From Nocardia acididurans (GTDB lineage: Bacteria > Actinomycetota > Actinomycetes > Mycobacteriales > Mycobacteriaceae), in assembly GCF_016741815.1 (NCBI RefSeq), contig NZ_JAERRJ010000005.1, forward strand, positions 124,001-188,000: a stretch of 64,000 bases of DNA, given 5' to 3'. Positions 34,812 through 43,053 of the stretch are shown piece by piece (position 1 is the first letter of the stretch; the number at the start of each line of letters is the position of its first letter). The translations under genes were made by a program, and so were the position numbers. The notes beneath the pieces were generated by a model, which saw only the letters and a program-made list of their open reading frames with translations, ran no database searches and was not told where the DNA came from.

Positions 34812-35331
34812 CGAACAGTTGCGCGAGCCGCTTGTGGAAGCCCGCGTCGGGTACCGCGCGACGCAGCGCGCCGTACTCGCGCCTCGGGAGCCCGAAGCGG
34901 ACCACGCCCAGGGAGGCGTCGATGGCGTCGGCGCGGCGGAACAGTTCGATCGGGGACATCCGGGAACCGGCCGGGCGGAGCTTGTGGTGGTCGTCGATCA
35001 TGGCCGAAACCAGTGGGATCAGGGCGGATTCACCGCGGTCCGCGAGCCACGTCCGGGACAGGTCGAGGGACGGGGGCAGGTAGTCGAACGTATGGGCGGT
35101 CCAGACGCCCAGGTCGTGAAAGGCGGCCGCGACCACGAACTCTTCACGGGTACCGGGCAATTCGTCGGCGGAGCCGCCGTAGTGCAGGTGCAGCAGATCG
35201 CACAGGCGCAGGACGCGAATCGCGTGGTTCGTGTAGGCGGCGCGGTCGGAACCGAGATCCGTGGTCCAGTGCTCCAGGATCTTCGCGACGGCCGCCGCTC
35301 CGGGATCGGATTCGATGGTGTAGTCCGACAT
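34759..35331 (-). CDS. HD-domain phosphohydrolase-like protein
   Basis: 190 residues. An HD motif can be read: first His in YTNHAIRVL, then the His-Asp pair in AAAFHDLGVW, followed by DDHHKLR. This is the pattern of small HD-family metal-dependent phosphohydrolases; substrate unknown. It is co-directional with the response regulator, whose start lies upstream, and its 3' end overlaps the DUF3291 gene by 53 bases. There is no sign of truncation. Confidence 0.8.
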   Translation of the reverse strand: MSDYTIESDPGAAAVAKILEHWTTDLGSDRAAYTNHAIRVLRLCDLLHLHYGGSADELPGTREEFVVAAAFHDLGVWTAHTFDYLPPSLDLSRTWLADRGESALIPLVSAMIDDHHKLRPAGSRMSPIELFRRADAIDASLGVVRFGLPRREYGALRRAVPDAGFHKRLAQLFVTRVRQHPLSPAPMLKW

Positions 35332-35351
35332 GGGAACCCCTTCGATTCGGT

Positions 35352-35987
35352 TCAGATTGCGCCCTGTTCGCGGGCGCGCGCAACCGCCGAGGTGCGGGAT
35401 TTGACGCCCAGTTTCGAATAGATGTGCACCAGATGGGATTTGACGGTGGTCTCGCTGAGGAACAGGCGGCGGCCGATATCCCGGTTGGAGAGCCCGTCGG
35501 CCACCAGGCGCAGGACTTCGATCTCCCTGGGGCTCAAGGTCGTATCGGGTTTGCGCACCCGGGTCATGAGTTTCGAGGCCACCGAGGGGGACAGTACGCT
35601 CTCGCCCGCCGCGGCCGAGCGAACGGCGGCCATCAGCTCGGCGGGCGGGGTGTCCTTGAGGATGTAGCCGCAGGCTCCCGCCTCGATGGCGCCGAGGATG
35701 TCGGCGTCGGTGTCGTAGTTGGTGACCACCAGAACGTTCGGGGGCGAGGGGAGTTCGCGGACGGCGGCGGTGGCCTGCGCACCGGATTTGCCGGGGCCGA
35801 AGCGCAGATCCATCAGGACCAGGTCGACCTCGGTCGTCGCGCAGAAGGATACGGCCTCCTCGGCGGTGGCCACCTCGCCGATCACCTCGACGTCGACCGA
35901 ATCACTCTCCGCCACACCGGAATCCAGCAGGGCGCGCAGGCCCGCGCGGACGATGGCGTGATCGTCGGCGAGCAGGATGCGGATCAT
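35352..35987 (-). CDS. NarL/LuxR-type response regulator
   Basis: 211 residues. The receiver domain has the acidic pair DD at 8-9, phospho-acceptor Asp60 in LVLMDLRFG and Lys in ILKDTPP. The C-terminal LuxR-type helix-turn-helix (LSPREIEVLRLVADGLSNRDIGRRLFLSETTVKSHLVHIYSKL) is complete. The gene start overlaps the histidine kinase stop (35984-35987), so the two are translationally coupled. The divergent ABC transporter at 37270 is the likely target. Confidence 0.93.
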   Translation of the reverse strand: MIRILLADDHAIVRAGLRALLDSGVAESDSVDVEVIGEVATAEEAVSFCATTEVDLVLMDLRFGPGKSGAQATAAVRELPSPPNVLVVTNYDTDADILGAIEAGACGYILKDTPPAELMAAVRSAAAGESVLSPSVASKLMTRVRKPDTTLSPREIEVLRLVADGLSNRDIGRRLFLSETTVKSHLVHIYSKLGVKSRTSAVARAREQGAI

Positions 35988-37177
35988 TGGTCCTCCAGCG
36001 GGAAGGAGACGGTGACCGCGGTGTGGCCGGGGTCGGACTCGACATTCATGGTGCCGCCCTGCTGTTCCACCCGGCTGCGCATGGCGACGAGGCCGAAGCT
36101 GCCCGACGGCGCGCGCTGCAGGACGGCCGGGGCGATGCCGACGCCGTCGTCCACCACATCCAGGTGCACGGCGTCATCGGCGTAGGTCAACGTGATTCGC
36201 ATGCGGTCGGCGCGCGCGTGCTGCACCACATTGGACACCGCGCCCTGGGCGATCCGCACCAGGGCCGCCTCGACGGACATCGGCAGGCGCTGCGGCGCGC
36301 CCTCGACGAGCACCTGGGAATCCAGTCCGGGCGCCGCGGCCCGGCGCGCGATCCGGTTGAGCGCCTCGGTGAGCGACTGCCCCTCCAGCGCTGCGGGCGT
36401 GAGTTCCGCGATGAGCTGCCGGGTTTCGGCGAGATTGTCGGCGGCGGTCTCGCGGGCCAGCCGAATCTTCTCCAGCGCTGGATGATCCGGGGCGGCGCGC
36501 TCCACGGCGTGCAGCAGCATCTGAATACTGCTGAGCCCCTGCGCCACCGTGTCGTGGATCTCCTGGGCCAGCCGCTCCCGCTCGGCCAGCTTGCCCGCGG
36601 TGCGCTCCTGTTCGGCGAGAGTCTCTCTGGTGGCGAGCAATTCGTCGATGAGCCGCTGCCGGTCGGCGGCCTCGCGGAACAGCGCCTCGTAGCCGAGCCC
36701 GATGGCGACGGCGACCATCGCGCCCAGCAGCGGTCCGATCACGCCGCCGAAGGTCCAGCCGCGATGCAGTGCGAAACCGACGACGGCGACGGCGGTCGCG
36801 GCGACGACGGCCAGCATGCCCCACGCGCGCGGCAGCAGATGCAGGTAGAGGAAGAACAGGCCGAAGACCAGGTACACGGCCAGCGGCGCGACCGCGACCA
36901 GACCCAGCCACAGCGCGGTGAGCGCCAGCAGCCAGATCCGCGCGGCGCGCAGATTCCGCCGGAACCGGCCGCCGACGAAGTACACGCCGAGGAACGCCCC
37001 GGCCAGCACGATCACCAGGTAGGGGTACTCGTCGGCCATGACGGCCTGCACCGTCACGATCCCGGTCAGGATCACCACCAGCACATGCAGCCCGAGCTGC
37101 AGCGCGGCGAACACGGGAGTCAGGGGCGAGCGGTGCACGCCGACCAGCTTATGCCCGGCTACCCGAGCGGCATCCAT
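35984..37177 (-). CDS. NarL-family sensor histidine kinase
   Basis: About 397 residues. Five or six membrane segments lie between residues 25 and 165. A coiled-coil-like linker precedes the HisKA_3 dimerisation helix, with the phosphorylated His208 in LAQEIHDTVAQGLSSIQ. The HATPase domain follows with VDDGVGIA and a G-box before the C-terminal SFPLEDQ. ATG at 37177 and an in-frame GTG further in are both possible starts. It is divergent from the ABC permease and coupled to the response regulator. Confidence 0.9.
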   Translation of the reverse strand: MDAARVAGHKLVGVHRSPLTPVFAALQLGLHVLVVILTGIVTVQAVMADEYPYLVIVLAGAFLGVYFVGGRFRRNLRAARIWLLALTALWLGLVAVAPLAVYLVFGLFFLYLHLLPRAWGMLAVVAATAVAVVGFALHRGWTFGGVIGPLLGAMVAVAIGLGYEALFREAADRQRLIDELLATRETLAEQERTAGKLAERERLAQEIHDTVAQGLSSIQMLLHAVERAAPDHPALEKIRLARETAADNLAETRQLIAELTPAALEGQSLTEALNRIARRAAAPGLDSQVLVEGAPQRLPMSVEAALVRIAQGAVSNVVQHARADRMRITLTYADDAVHLDVVDDGVGIAPAVLQRAPSGSFGLVAMRSRVEQQGGTMNVESDPGHTAVTVSFPLEDQ

Positions 37178-37269
37178 CGAAAGTTGGAAACGCCGACCCA
37201 CCCTTGGCCGGTCCCGGATTCGTCCCGCTCGACGATGGTTTCCGGGCGCGCCGGCGGAAGGGTGGAGGC

Positions 37270-38319
37270 ATGTTCGTCGCACTCCGGGATCTGCGGGCCG
37301 CCCGCGGCCGCTTCCTCCTCATCACCACGGTGGTCATGCTGGTCGCCCTGCTGGTCAGTTTTCTCAGCGGGCTGACCGCCGGGCTCGCACACCAGAACAT
37401 CTCGGCCGTCGAATCGCTCGAGACCTCGACCGTCGTCTTCTCCGACACCGGGTCGAGCCCGTCCTTCGACTCCTCCACGCTGGGCGAGGATCAGATCCAG
37501 GTGTGGCAGCGGGCGGGCGGCACCGTCGACCCGATCGGCATCAGTCGCGCGCGGGCCACCGTCGACGGCGCGTCGCCCACCCAGGTCGCCCTGTTCGGCG
37601 TCAGCGGAACACCATTCGGCAATCGAACAGTTACCGACCCCGGCACGGTGATTCTCAGCAGCGCCGCCGCCAAGGACCTGAACGCGCGCATCGGAGACAC
37701 AGTCCAGCTGGGCACCGGCAACTTCACCGTGCGGGGCGTCACCGGCGACGACTGGTACGCCCATACGCCCGTCGTGTGGATGACGCTGTCCGACTGGCAG
37801 GCTCAGAACCCGCGTTCCGGCGCGGCCACCATTCTCGCGGTCTCCGGCGTGCCCGATATGTCCGCCGTCAATGCCGCCGCGCACACCACCACGACGACCA
37901 CCTCGGGCTCACTGTCGGCCATGAGCTCCTACCAGGCCGAGAACGGGTCGCTCACCCTCATGACCGTCATGCTCTTCGCCATCTCGGCCCTGGTGATCGG
38001 CGCGTTCTTCACCGTGTGGACGGTGCAGCGCCAGCCCGACATCGCGGTCCTGAAAGCCCTTGGCGCGACGACGGGTTCGCTGATCCGCGATGCGCTGAGC
38101 CAGGCCCTGATCGTGTTGCTCATCGGCGTCGGCCTCGGAGTCGGCGGCACCGTGATCGCGAGCCTGTTCCTCGGTGACGCGGTCCCATTCGTGCTCAGCC
38201 TCGGCACCACCCTGTTCCCCGCGGCCGCCCTGATCGTCCTCGGCCTCGTCGGCGCAGCCTTCGCCCTGCGCTTCCTGGCCACCACCGACCCGCTCACCGC
38301 CCTCAACCAGGCCCGCTGA
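37270..38319 (+). CDS. ABC transporter permease (MacB/FtsX family)
   Basis: 349 residues. One N-terminal membrane segment (residues 15-37), an extracellular domain of about 210 residues rich in Thr/Ser/Gly, then three C-terminal segments with QPDIAVLKALGATTGSLIRDAL between the first two, the FtsX-domain signature. This MacB-type layout pumps lipids, peptides or antibiotics rather than moving a soluble substrate. It is followed after 26 bases by the matching ATPase. Expression is probably under the divergent two-component system. Confidence 0.88.
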   Translation: MFVALRDLRAARGRFLLITTVVMLVALLVSFLSGLTAGLAHQNISAVESLETSTVVFSDTGSSPSFDSSTLGEDQIQVWQRAGGTVDPIGISRARATVDGASPTQVALFGVSGTPFGNRTVTDPGTVILSSAAAKDLNARIGDTVQLGTGNFTVRGVTGDDWYAHTPVVWMTLSDWQAQNPRSGAATILAVSGVPDMSAVNAAAHTTTTTTSGSLSAMSSYQAENGSLTLMTVMLFAISALVIGAFFTVWTVQRQPDIAVLKALGATTGSLIRDALSQALIVLLIGVGLGVGGTVIASLFLGDAVPFVLSLGTTLFPAAALIVLGLVGAAFALRFLATTDPLTALNQAR

Positions 38320-38345
38320 CAGCCCCTGTCTCCCAGGAGTTTCCG

Positions 38346-39080
38346 ATGTCGAACACCCTCACCATCGCCGATCTGACGCTCACCTTCCCCGACGGCGCGG
38401 ACCGCATCACCGCACTCGACCACGTGAACCTGCGGGTGCGCGGCGGCGAGATCGCGGCAATCACCGGCCCCTCCGGCTCGGGCAAATCCACCCTGCTCGC
38501 CGCGGCCGCCACCCTGCTCCGCCCCGATTCGGGCCGTGTCGAACTCGAAACCGCCGACGGCACACTCGATCTCGCCACCCTGAACCGCCGCGCGGCAGCC
38601 ACCCTGCGCCGCGAGGCCATCGGCATCGTCTTCCAGCAGTCCAACCTGATCCCCGCCCTCACCGCCGTCGAACAACTGGAGGCAATGACCCACCTCGGCA
38701 CGTCCTGGTTCGTCCCCCCGTCCCGACGCCGCGAAACCCGCTCCCGCGCAAGAGATCTCCTGTCCGCCGTGGGTCTCTCCGGCCACGAGCACAAACGCCC
38801 CGCCCAACTCTCCGGCGGCCAGCGCCAACGCGTCAACATCGCCCGAGCCCTCATGAACAACCCCGCCCTACTGGTCATCGACGAACCCACCAGCGCCCTG
38901 GACCAGGAACGCGGCGCGGCCATCATCGACCTGATCGCCGGCATCGTCCGCGACCACAACGCCGCCACCCTGCTCGTCACCCACGACCTCTCCCACCTGG
39001 ACCAGATGGACTCCGTCTACCGCATGGTCGACGGCGTCCTCACCCAGGAACGCAGCCTCACCCACCACACCGCCGCCTGA
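38346..39080 (+). CDS. ABC transporter ATP-binding protein (MacB/LolD type)
   Basis: 244 residues. Walker A GPSGSGKST at 41-49, Q-loop in IVFQQSN, signature LSGGQRQRVNIARALM and Walker B LLVIDEPTSALD are present, and the H-loop is in LLVTHDLSHLDQMD. It forms the energy subunit for the preceding permease. The pair belongs to the class that provides resistance to, or export of, hydrophobic compounds. The next gene is 84 bases downstream. Confidence 0.92.
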   Translation: MSNTLTIADLTLTFPDGADRITALDHVNLRVRGGEIAAITGPSGSGKSTLLAAAATLLRPDSGRVELETADGTLDLATLNRRAAATLRREAIGIVFQQSNLIPALTAVEQLEAMTHLGTSWFVPPSRRRETRSRARDLLSAVGLSGHEHKRPAQLSGGQRQRVNIARALMNNPALLVIDEPTSALDQERGAAIIDLIAGIVRDHNAATLLVTHDLSHLDQMDSVYRMVDGVLTQERSLTHHTAA

Positions 39081-39163
39081 ACCGCCGGGCGCTCAGTCGA
39101 CCCAGTCCTGCAGGACGTATCCGGAGCCGCGCCCCTCGTGTACTCCATCGCTAGGGTGCGGGG

Positions 39164-40222
39164 ATGGAGGTTGTGACGTCTTTGCCGGCGGATACGCCGT
39201 TGTCGCTGGTGGCGGAGCGGGTTCGGCGGATCGAGGGGCTCGGGTTCGATACCGTGCATGTTTCGGAGACGGTGCGGGATCCGTTTTCGGTGTGTGCGGT
39301 GGCGACGGAGCACAGTTCGACGGTGGTGATTCGGACCAGCATGGTGGTGGCGTTTGCTCGGAGTCCGATGGTTACCGCTTGTGCGGCTTGGGATCTGGCT
39401 CGGTTCTCGGGTGGGCGGTTCCATTTGGGGGTGGCCTCGCAGGTGCGGGGGAACATGGTGGGGCGGTATTCGGTGGAGTGGACCGAACCTGTTGCGCGGC
39501 TGCGGGATTACGTGGGGGCGGTGCGGGCGATATTCGAGGTCTTTCAGAGTGGAGGTGGGCTGGAGTATCGCGGAAGTCATTACACGTTCACGCGATTGCA
39601 GCCGTTTTTCAATCCGGGGCCCATCGATGTCGCCGCGCCGAGTATTTGGACCGGTGGGGTGAACGCGCGGATGTGTGCGCTGGCGGGGGCGGTGGCGGAC
39701 GGGTTCGTGGCGCATCCGACGGGGTCGCATCCGCGGATGTTGGCCGAGCGGGTGCTGCCCGCGGTGCGGGCGGGGGCGGCGGAGTGCGGGCGAAGCGATG
39801 GCGGGCCACGGGTTGTCGTGGTGCCGAAGCCGATCACCGGGCGCGACGAGGGGGCGCTGGCGGTGGCGCGGGAGAAGGCGCGCAAGGAGTTGGCGTTCCT
39901 CTATTCGACGCCCGCGTACCGGGGGACGCTGGATCTGCTCGGGTTCGGGCACACCGCAACGGCTTTGAGCGAGGCCGCCGGGGACAAGCAGTGGGATCGG
40001 CTGACCGGGCTGCTGACCGATGAGATCCTGGATGCGCTTGTGCCGCAGGGGGTTTACGCCGATCTGCCGGGGGTGCTGGCGGAGTGGTTCGGCGGGGTGT
40101 GCGAGGGGATCGCACTGGACCCGCCGAACGATCCGCGGGATGACGAGGAATTCGGTGCGATGCTAGCCCGGATCCGCACGTCAGGCGGCGGCGGTGTGTC
40201 CGATGATGATGTTGCCGTATGA
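39164..40222 (+). CDS. LLM-class F420-dependent oxidoreductase
   Basis: 352 residues of the luciferase-like monooxygenase (TIM barrel) family, F420-dependent subgroup. The pattern includes VRRIEGLGFDTVHVSET, RTSMVVAFARSPMVTACAAWDLARFSGGRFHLGVASQVRG, and a PIDVAAPSIWTGGVNARMCALAGAVADGF segment. Codon use is GT-rich in its first part compared with neighbours, but not strikingly foreign. Natural substrate unknown. Its end overlaps the convergent DUF4097 gene by 42 bases. Confidence 0.87.
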   Translation: MEVVTSLPADTPLSLVAERVRRIEGLGFDTVHVSETVRDPFSVCAVATEHSSTVVIRTSMVVAFARSPMVTACAAWDLARFSGGRFHLGVASQVRGNMVGRYSVEWTEPVARLRDYVGAVRAIFEVFQSGGGLEYRGSHYTFTRLQPFFNPGPIDVAAPSIWTGGVNARMCALAGAVADGFVAHPTGSHPRMLAERVLPAVRAGAAECGRSDGGPRVVVVPKPITGRDEGALAVAREKARKELAFLYSTPAYRGTLDLLGFGHTATALSEAAGDKQWDRLTGLLTDEILDALVPQGVYADLPGVLAEWFGGVCEGIALDPPNDPRDDEEFGAMLARIRTSGGGGVSDDDVAV

Positions 40223-40825
40223 GTTTCGGGCGTAGACCTGGACGAGGTCCTCGGTGCCGGGCTGCGCGGCCGCCGGGTCGATGCGGTTCTGGACGTGGCC
40301 GTGCAGGGCGCTGGTCTCCAGGCGGGCCGCGCTGCCCGCTCGGATGCCCACCTGCAGGTCACCCATGTGGGTCTGCAGACGCAGGATTCCGCGTGCCGCC
40401 TCGCTGACGCTGATGTCCCCCTTGGCGGTTGTCGCGGTCACCGGTCCGGCGGGGCGTTCGACGGCGATGTCGCCGGAGGCGACCTCCAGCTCGCAGTCGG
40501 CGAATTCGCCGGTGGCCAGCAGCCGGCCGAGCGCGACGCCGCCCTTCAACCGGGTGCCGGTGGGCACCTCGATGGTCACCTCGATCGACGGGGTTCCGCT
40601 GAACGGCCCGAAGGGACGCCAGCTCTTCGGCGTGGTCACGCTCAACCGGCCCGCGCCGAACTCGACCCGGACCTGCTTGGCGGCGCGCACGTCGTTCTTG
40701 TCCGACGGGTCGGCCGGGCGCACCTCGACCACGGTGTCGGAACGGTCGGAGGCGATGACGTGCACCGTGCCGACGGGCACGTCGACGATGGCGGTGATGG
40801 GGTCCGGGGTCTGGAATGTGGGCAT
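40181..40825 (-). CDS. DUF4097 beta-strand-repeat protein
   Basis: 214 residues, made almost entirely of short beta strands: DKNDVRAAKQVRVEFGAGRLSVTTPKSW, then repeated VASGDIAVERPAGPVTATTAKGDISVSEA, a beta-helix-like pattern of DUF4097. No signal peptide. Function unknown; in other actinomycetes such genes sit with TetR or PadR regulators. The gene is divergent from the dioxygenase, with a double TATACGTA repeat in the shared promoter. Confidence 0.83.
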   Translation of the reverse strand: MPTFQTPDPITAIVDVPVGTVHVIASDRSDTVVEVRPADPSDKNDVRAAKQVRVEFGAGRLSVTTPKSWRPFGPFSGTPSIEVTIEVPTGTRLKGGVALGRLLATGEFADCELEVASGDIAVERPAGPVTATTAKGDISVSEAARGILRLQTHMGDLQVGIRAGSAARLETSALHGHVQNRIDPAAAQPGTEDLVQVYARNSYGNIIIGHTAAA

Positions 40826-40922
40826 GGCTGTACTCCTCGAAATGCGCAGAATGGGTAGCGGGGTGAGTGGACCCCGCGGGTGAACTGTCGGCCGCTGTGG
40901 GCCGGAGTGGAACAAATCCAAC

Positions 40923-40942
40923 TATACGTAGATGTATACGTA
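40923..40942. promoter_or_regulatory. Two direct TATACGTA repeats
   Basis: TATACGTA at 40923-40930 and again at 40935-40942, 12-base period. Both contain the palindrome TACGTA. They lie between DUF4097 and the dioxygenase start. Candidate site for an unidentified regulator. Confidence 0.55.
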
Positions 40943-40966
40943 CACGCAAGGGTGGAGGGCGGCCCG

Positions 40967-42007
40967 ATGGAATTCCAGGTACCGGTCATCGACATCACGG
41001 CCTACGTCACCACGGGTGACGTGCACGAACGCCGCATAGTCGCGCGACGGATCGACGAGGCGGCACGGACGGTCGGGTTCATGCAGATCGTCGGACACGG
41101 CGTACCGCAGACGGTGATCGACGGACTGGCCGCGGCCATCGACGGATTCTTCGCGCTCGCACCGGAGGTGAAGCAGGGGTACCGGACGCCACCGGAGATC
41201 AATCGGGGGTACTCCCCGCCGAAGAGCGAGAGTTTGAGCCTGAGCCTCGGGGTCGAGTCGGCCAACCGGATGAACGACTTCTTCGAGGCGTTCAATGTCG
41301 GTGCGGCCGTGTCGGATTACCCCGGACTGGAGCTGCCGCTCGCGGACTATCCCGAAAACCTCTGGCCGCGTGAGGTTCCCGAGTTCCGCGCACTGGTCGA
41401 AGCGTACTTCCGGGAGGCCGGCCGGGTGGCGCGGACACTCACCACCGCGTTCGCGGACGCCCTGGAACTGCCCGCCGGATACTTCGAGCGATACACCGAT
41501 CATTCGCTGGATGTGCTGCGGATGAACAACTACGCGCTGCCGCCGGGCGAGGTGGAACTCGACGGTGAGCTGACGGGCATGGGCGCACACACGGACTACG
41601 GGATCGTGACCGTGCTGTGGGCCGATCAGGCCCCCGGATTGCAGGTGCTGGGCGCGGACGGGCACTGGCACGACGTGCGGCCCGCCCCGGATGCGCTGCT
41701 GGTGAATCTTGGTGATCTGACGGCACGGTGGACCAACGAGCGCTGGCTGTCGACCCTGCACCGGGTCCAGCCGCCCGTCGTCGACGGCACGATCGAGCGC
41801 AGGCGCAGCGCGGCGTACTTCCATGACGGCAATATCGACGCCGTCATCGAGACGCTGCCCTCGTGCCTCGGCGACGGGAGCAGGTACGCGCCGGTCACGG
41901 TGGCCGAGCACATTCGCGCCAAGCTCGCGGGTTCGCGTGCCCTGCAACCGAATACGAAGGCCGAGCGGGAGGCAGCCCGAATGCGGTCGGCGCGCTCTCC
42001 CTACTGA
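40967..42007 (+). CDS. 2-oxoglutarate/Fe(II)-type dioxygenase (isopenicillin N synthase family)
   Basis: 346 residues. The N-terminal DIOX_N region (VPVIDITAYVTTGD, then FMQIVGHGVP) leads into the double-stranded beta-helix. The iron facial triad is recognisable: GAHTDYGIVTVLWAD carries His and Asp, and STLHRVQPP supplies the distal His. A later IERRRSAAYFHDGN follows the RxS substrate-binding pattern. The family makes oxidations such as ring closure or hydroxylation. A GGAGG Shine-Dalgarno precedes the ATG. The substrate is unknown. Its end overlaps the WYL gene stop by 7 bases. Confidence 0.9.
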   Translation: MEFQVPVIDITAYVTTGDVHERRIVARRIDEAARTVGFMQIVGHGVPQTVIDGLAAAIDGFFALAPEVKQGYRTPPEINRGYSPPKSESLSLSLGVESANRMNDFFEAFNVGAAVSDYPGLELPLADYPENLWPREVPEFRALVEAYFREAGRVARTLTTAFADALELPAGYFERYTDHSLDVLRMNNYALPPGEVELDGELTGMGAHTDYGIVTVLWADQAPGLQVLGADGHWHDVRPAPDALLVNLGDLTARWTNERWLSTLHRVQPPVVDGTIERRRSAAYFHDGNIDAVIETLPSCLGDGSRYAPVTVAEHIRAKLAGSRALQPNTKAEREAARMRSARSPY

Positions 42008-42960
42008 ACGGCCCGGTCGACGCGGGCGCGCACGGCCTCCAGCGCCTGAATGAGTTCGGGTGGCTGCCGGACGTGGAAGTCCGCGCCCAGGGCGACCAGC
42101 CGGTGCGCCACCCATTCCAGCGAATCGTCGCGATCCGACTCCATACGGCAGGTGGTTTCGTCCACCGGGGTGATGTCGCCGGGCAGATCGCCGAGCCGCC
42201 CGATGACGCGGTAGGCGGGCAGCTGGATGGTGACGTCGTAGCGCAGTGTCGGTGTGCCCCAATCGGTTCGCTCGCCGGTGACGTAGGCGGCGGCGTCGCG
42301 GGCGGGGAGTTCGCGCGGGGTGAAGCGGGCTCCGGTGGGCTGCGGGTTCTCGATGCGGTCGGCGCGGAAGCTGCGCCAGTCGTCGCGGTCCAGATCGAAT
42401 CCGACCAGGTACCAGCGGCGGTGGGCGGGCACGAGTCCGATGGGTTCGAGATTGCGGCGGCTCTCCGCGCCGGAGGCCGCCCGGTAGGCGAAACGCACTC
42501 TCTCCCTGTTGGTTACGCAGGCGGCGAGGGTGGTCAGCACCTCGGGGTCGACGGCCGCGGCATCGGTGCTCGGCTGGATGGTGGCCGTGCCGAGGACGCG
42601 GACGCGGCGGCGCAGTTTGGCGGGCAGGACCTGTTCGAGTTTGGCGAGGGCGCGCACGGAGGCCTCCTCGATCCCCGCGATGGCCGAGCCCGCCGCCGCG
42701 CGCAGGCCGACCGCGATGGCGACGGCTTCCTCGTCGTCGACCAGCAGCGGCGGCATGGCGGCGCCGGCCACCAGGCGGTATCCGCCGGTGACGCCGAGGG
42801 TCGCCTCCACCGGATAACCGAGTTCGCGCAGCCGGTCGATATCGCGGCGCACGGTGCGGTCGGAGACGCCGAGCCGGTCGGCCAGTTCGCTACCCGGCCA
42901 TTCACGCGGGGTTTGCAGGAGGGAGAGCAGGCGGAGCAGTCGCGCCGGGGTGTCTGTCAT
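42001..42960 (-). CDS. WYL-domain helix-turn-helix regulator
   Basis: 319 residues. An N-terminal DeoR-like HTH_11 helix-turn-helix (LLRLLSLLQTPREWPGSELADRLGVSDRTVRRDIDRLRELGYPVEA) precedes a WYL domain with RRWYLVGFDLDRDDWRSFRADRIENPQ. WYL domains often sense nucleic acids or nucleotides. The gene is divergent from the second epoxide hydrolase, with a GAAC/GTTC inverted repeat in the gap. GAGGAG Shine-Dalgarno present. Confidence 0.9.
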   Translation of the reverse strand: MTDTPARLLRLLSLLQTPREWPGSELADRLGVSDRTVRRDIDRLRELGYPVEATLGVTGGYRLVAGAAMPPLLVDDEEAVAIAVGLRAAAGSAIAGIEEASVRALAKLEQVLPAKLRRRVRVLGTATIQPSTDAAAVDPEVLTTLAACVTNRERVRFAYRAASGAESRRNLEPIGLVPAHRRWYLVGFDLDRDDWRSFRADRIENPQPTGARFTPRELPARDAAAYVTGERTDWGTPTLRYDVTIQLPAYRVIGRLGDLPGDITPVDETTCRMESDRDDSLEWVAHRLVALGADFHVRQPPELIQALEAVRARVDRAVQ

Positions 42961-42989
42961 GACTCCGAATCTCCTCTCGATATAGGACC

Positions 42990-43005
42990 GAACCTGGCCT
43001 AGTTC
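42990..43005. promoter_or_regulatory. GAAC...GTTC inverted repeat in the WYL/epoxide hydrolase promoter
   Basis: GAACCTGGCCTAGTTC: GAAC/GTTC arms around an 8-bp centre in the short divergent promoter. Likely WYL-regulator operator. Confidence 0.5.
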
Positions 43006-43053
43006 ATTTCTACCGTAGTTCCTGTCAGCACGAACGGAACAACAGGAGTACCG

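Noticed and set aside
39093..39145. Minus-strand reading frame ending DGVHEGRGSGYVLQDWVD before a TGA
   Set aside because: It looks like a possible C-terminal protein remnant, but the upstream part is antisense to the LLM gene and no coherent protein can be extended from it.
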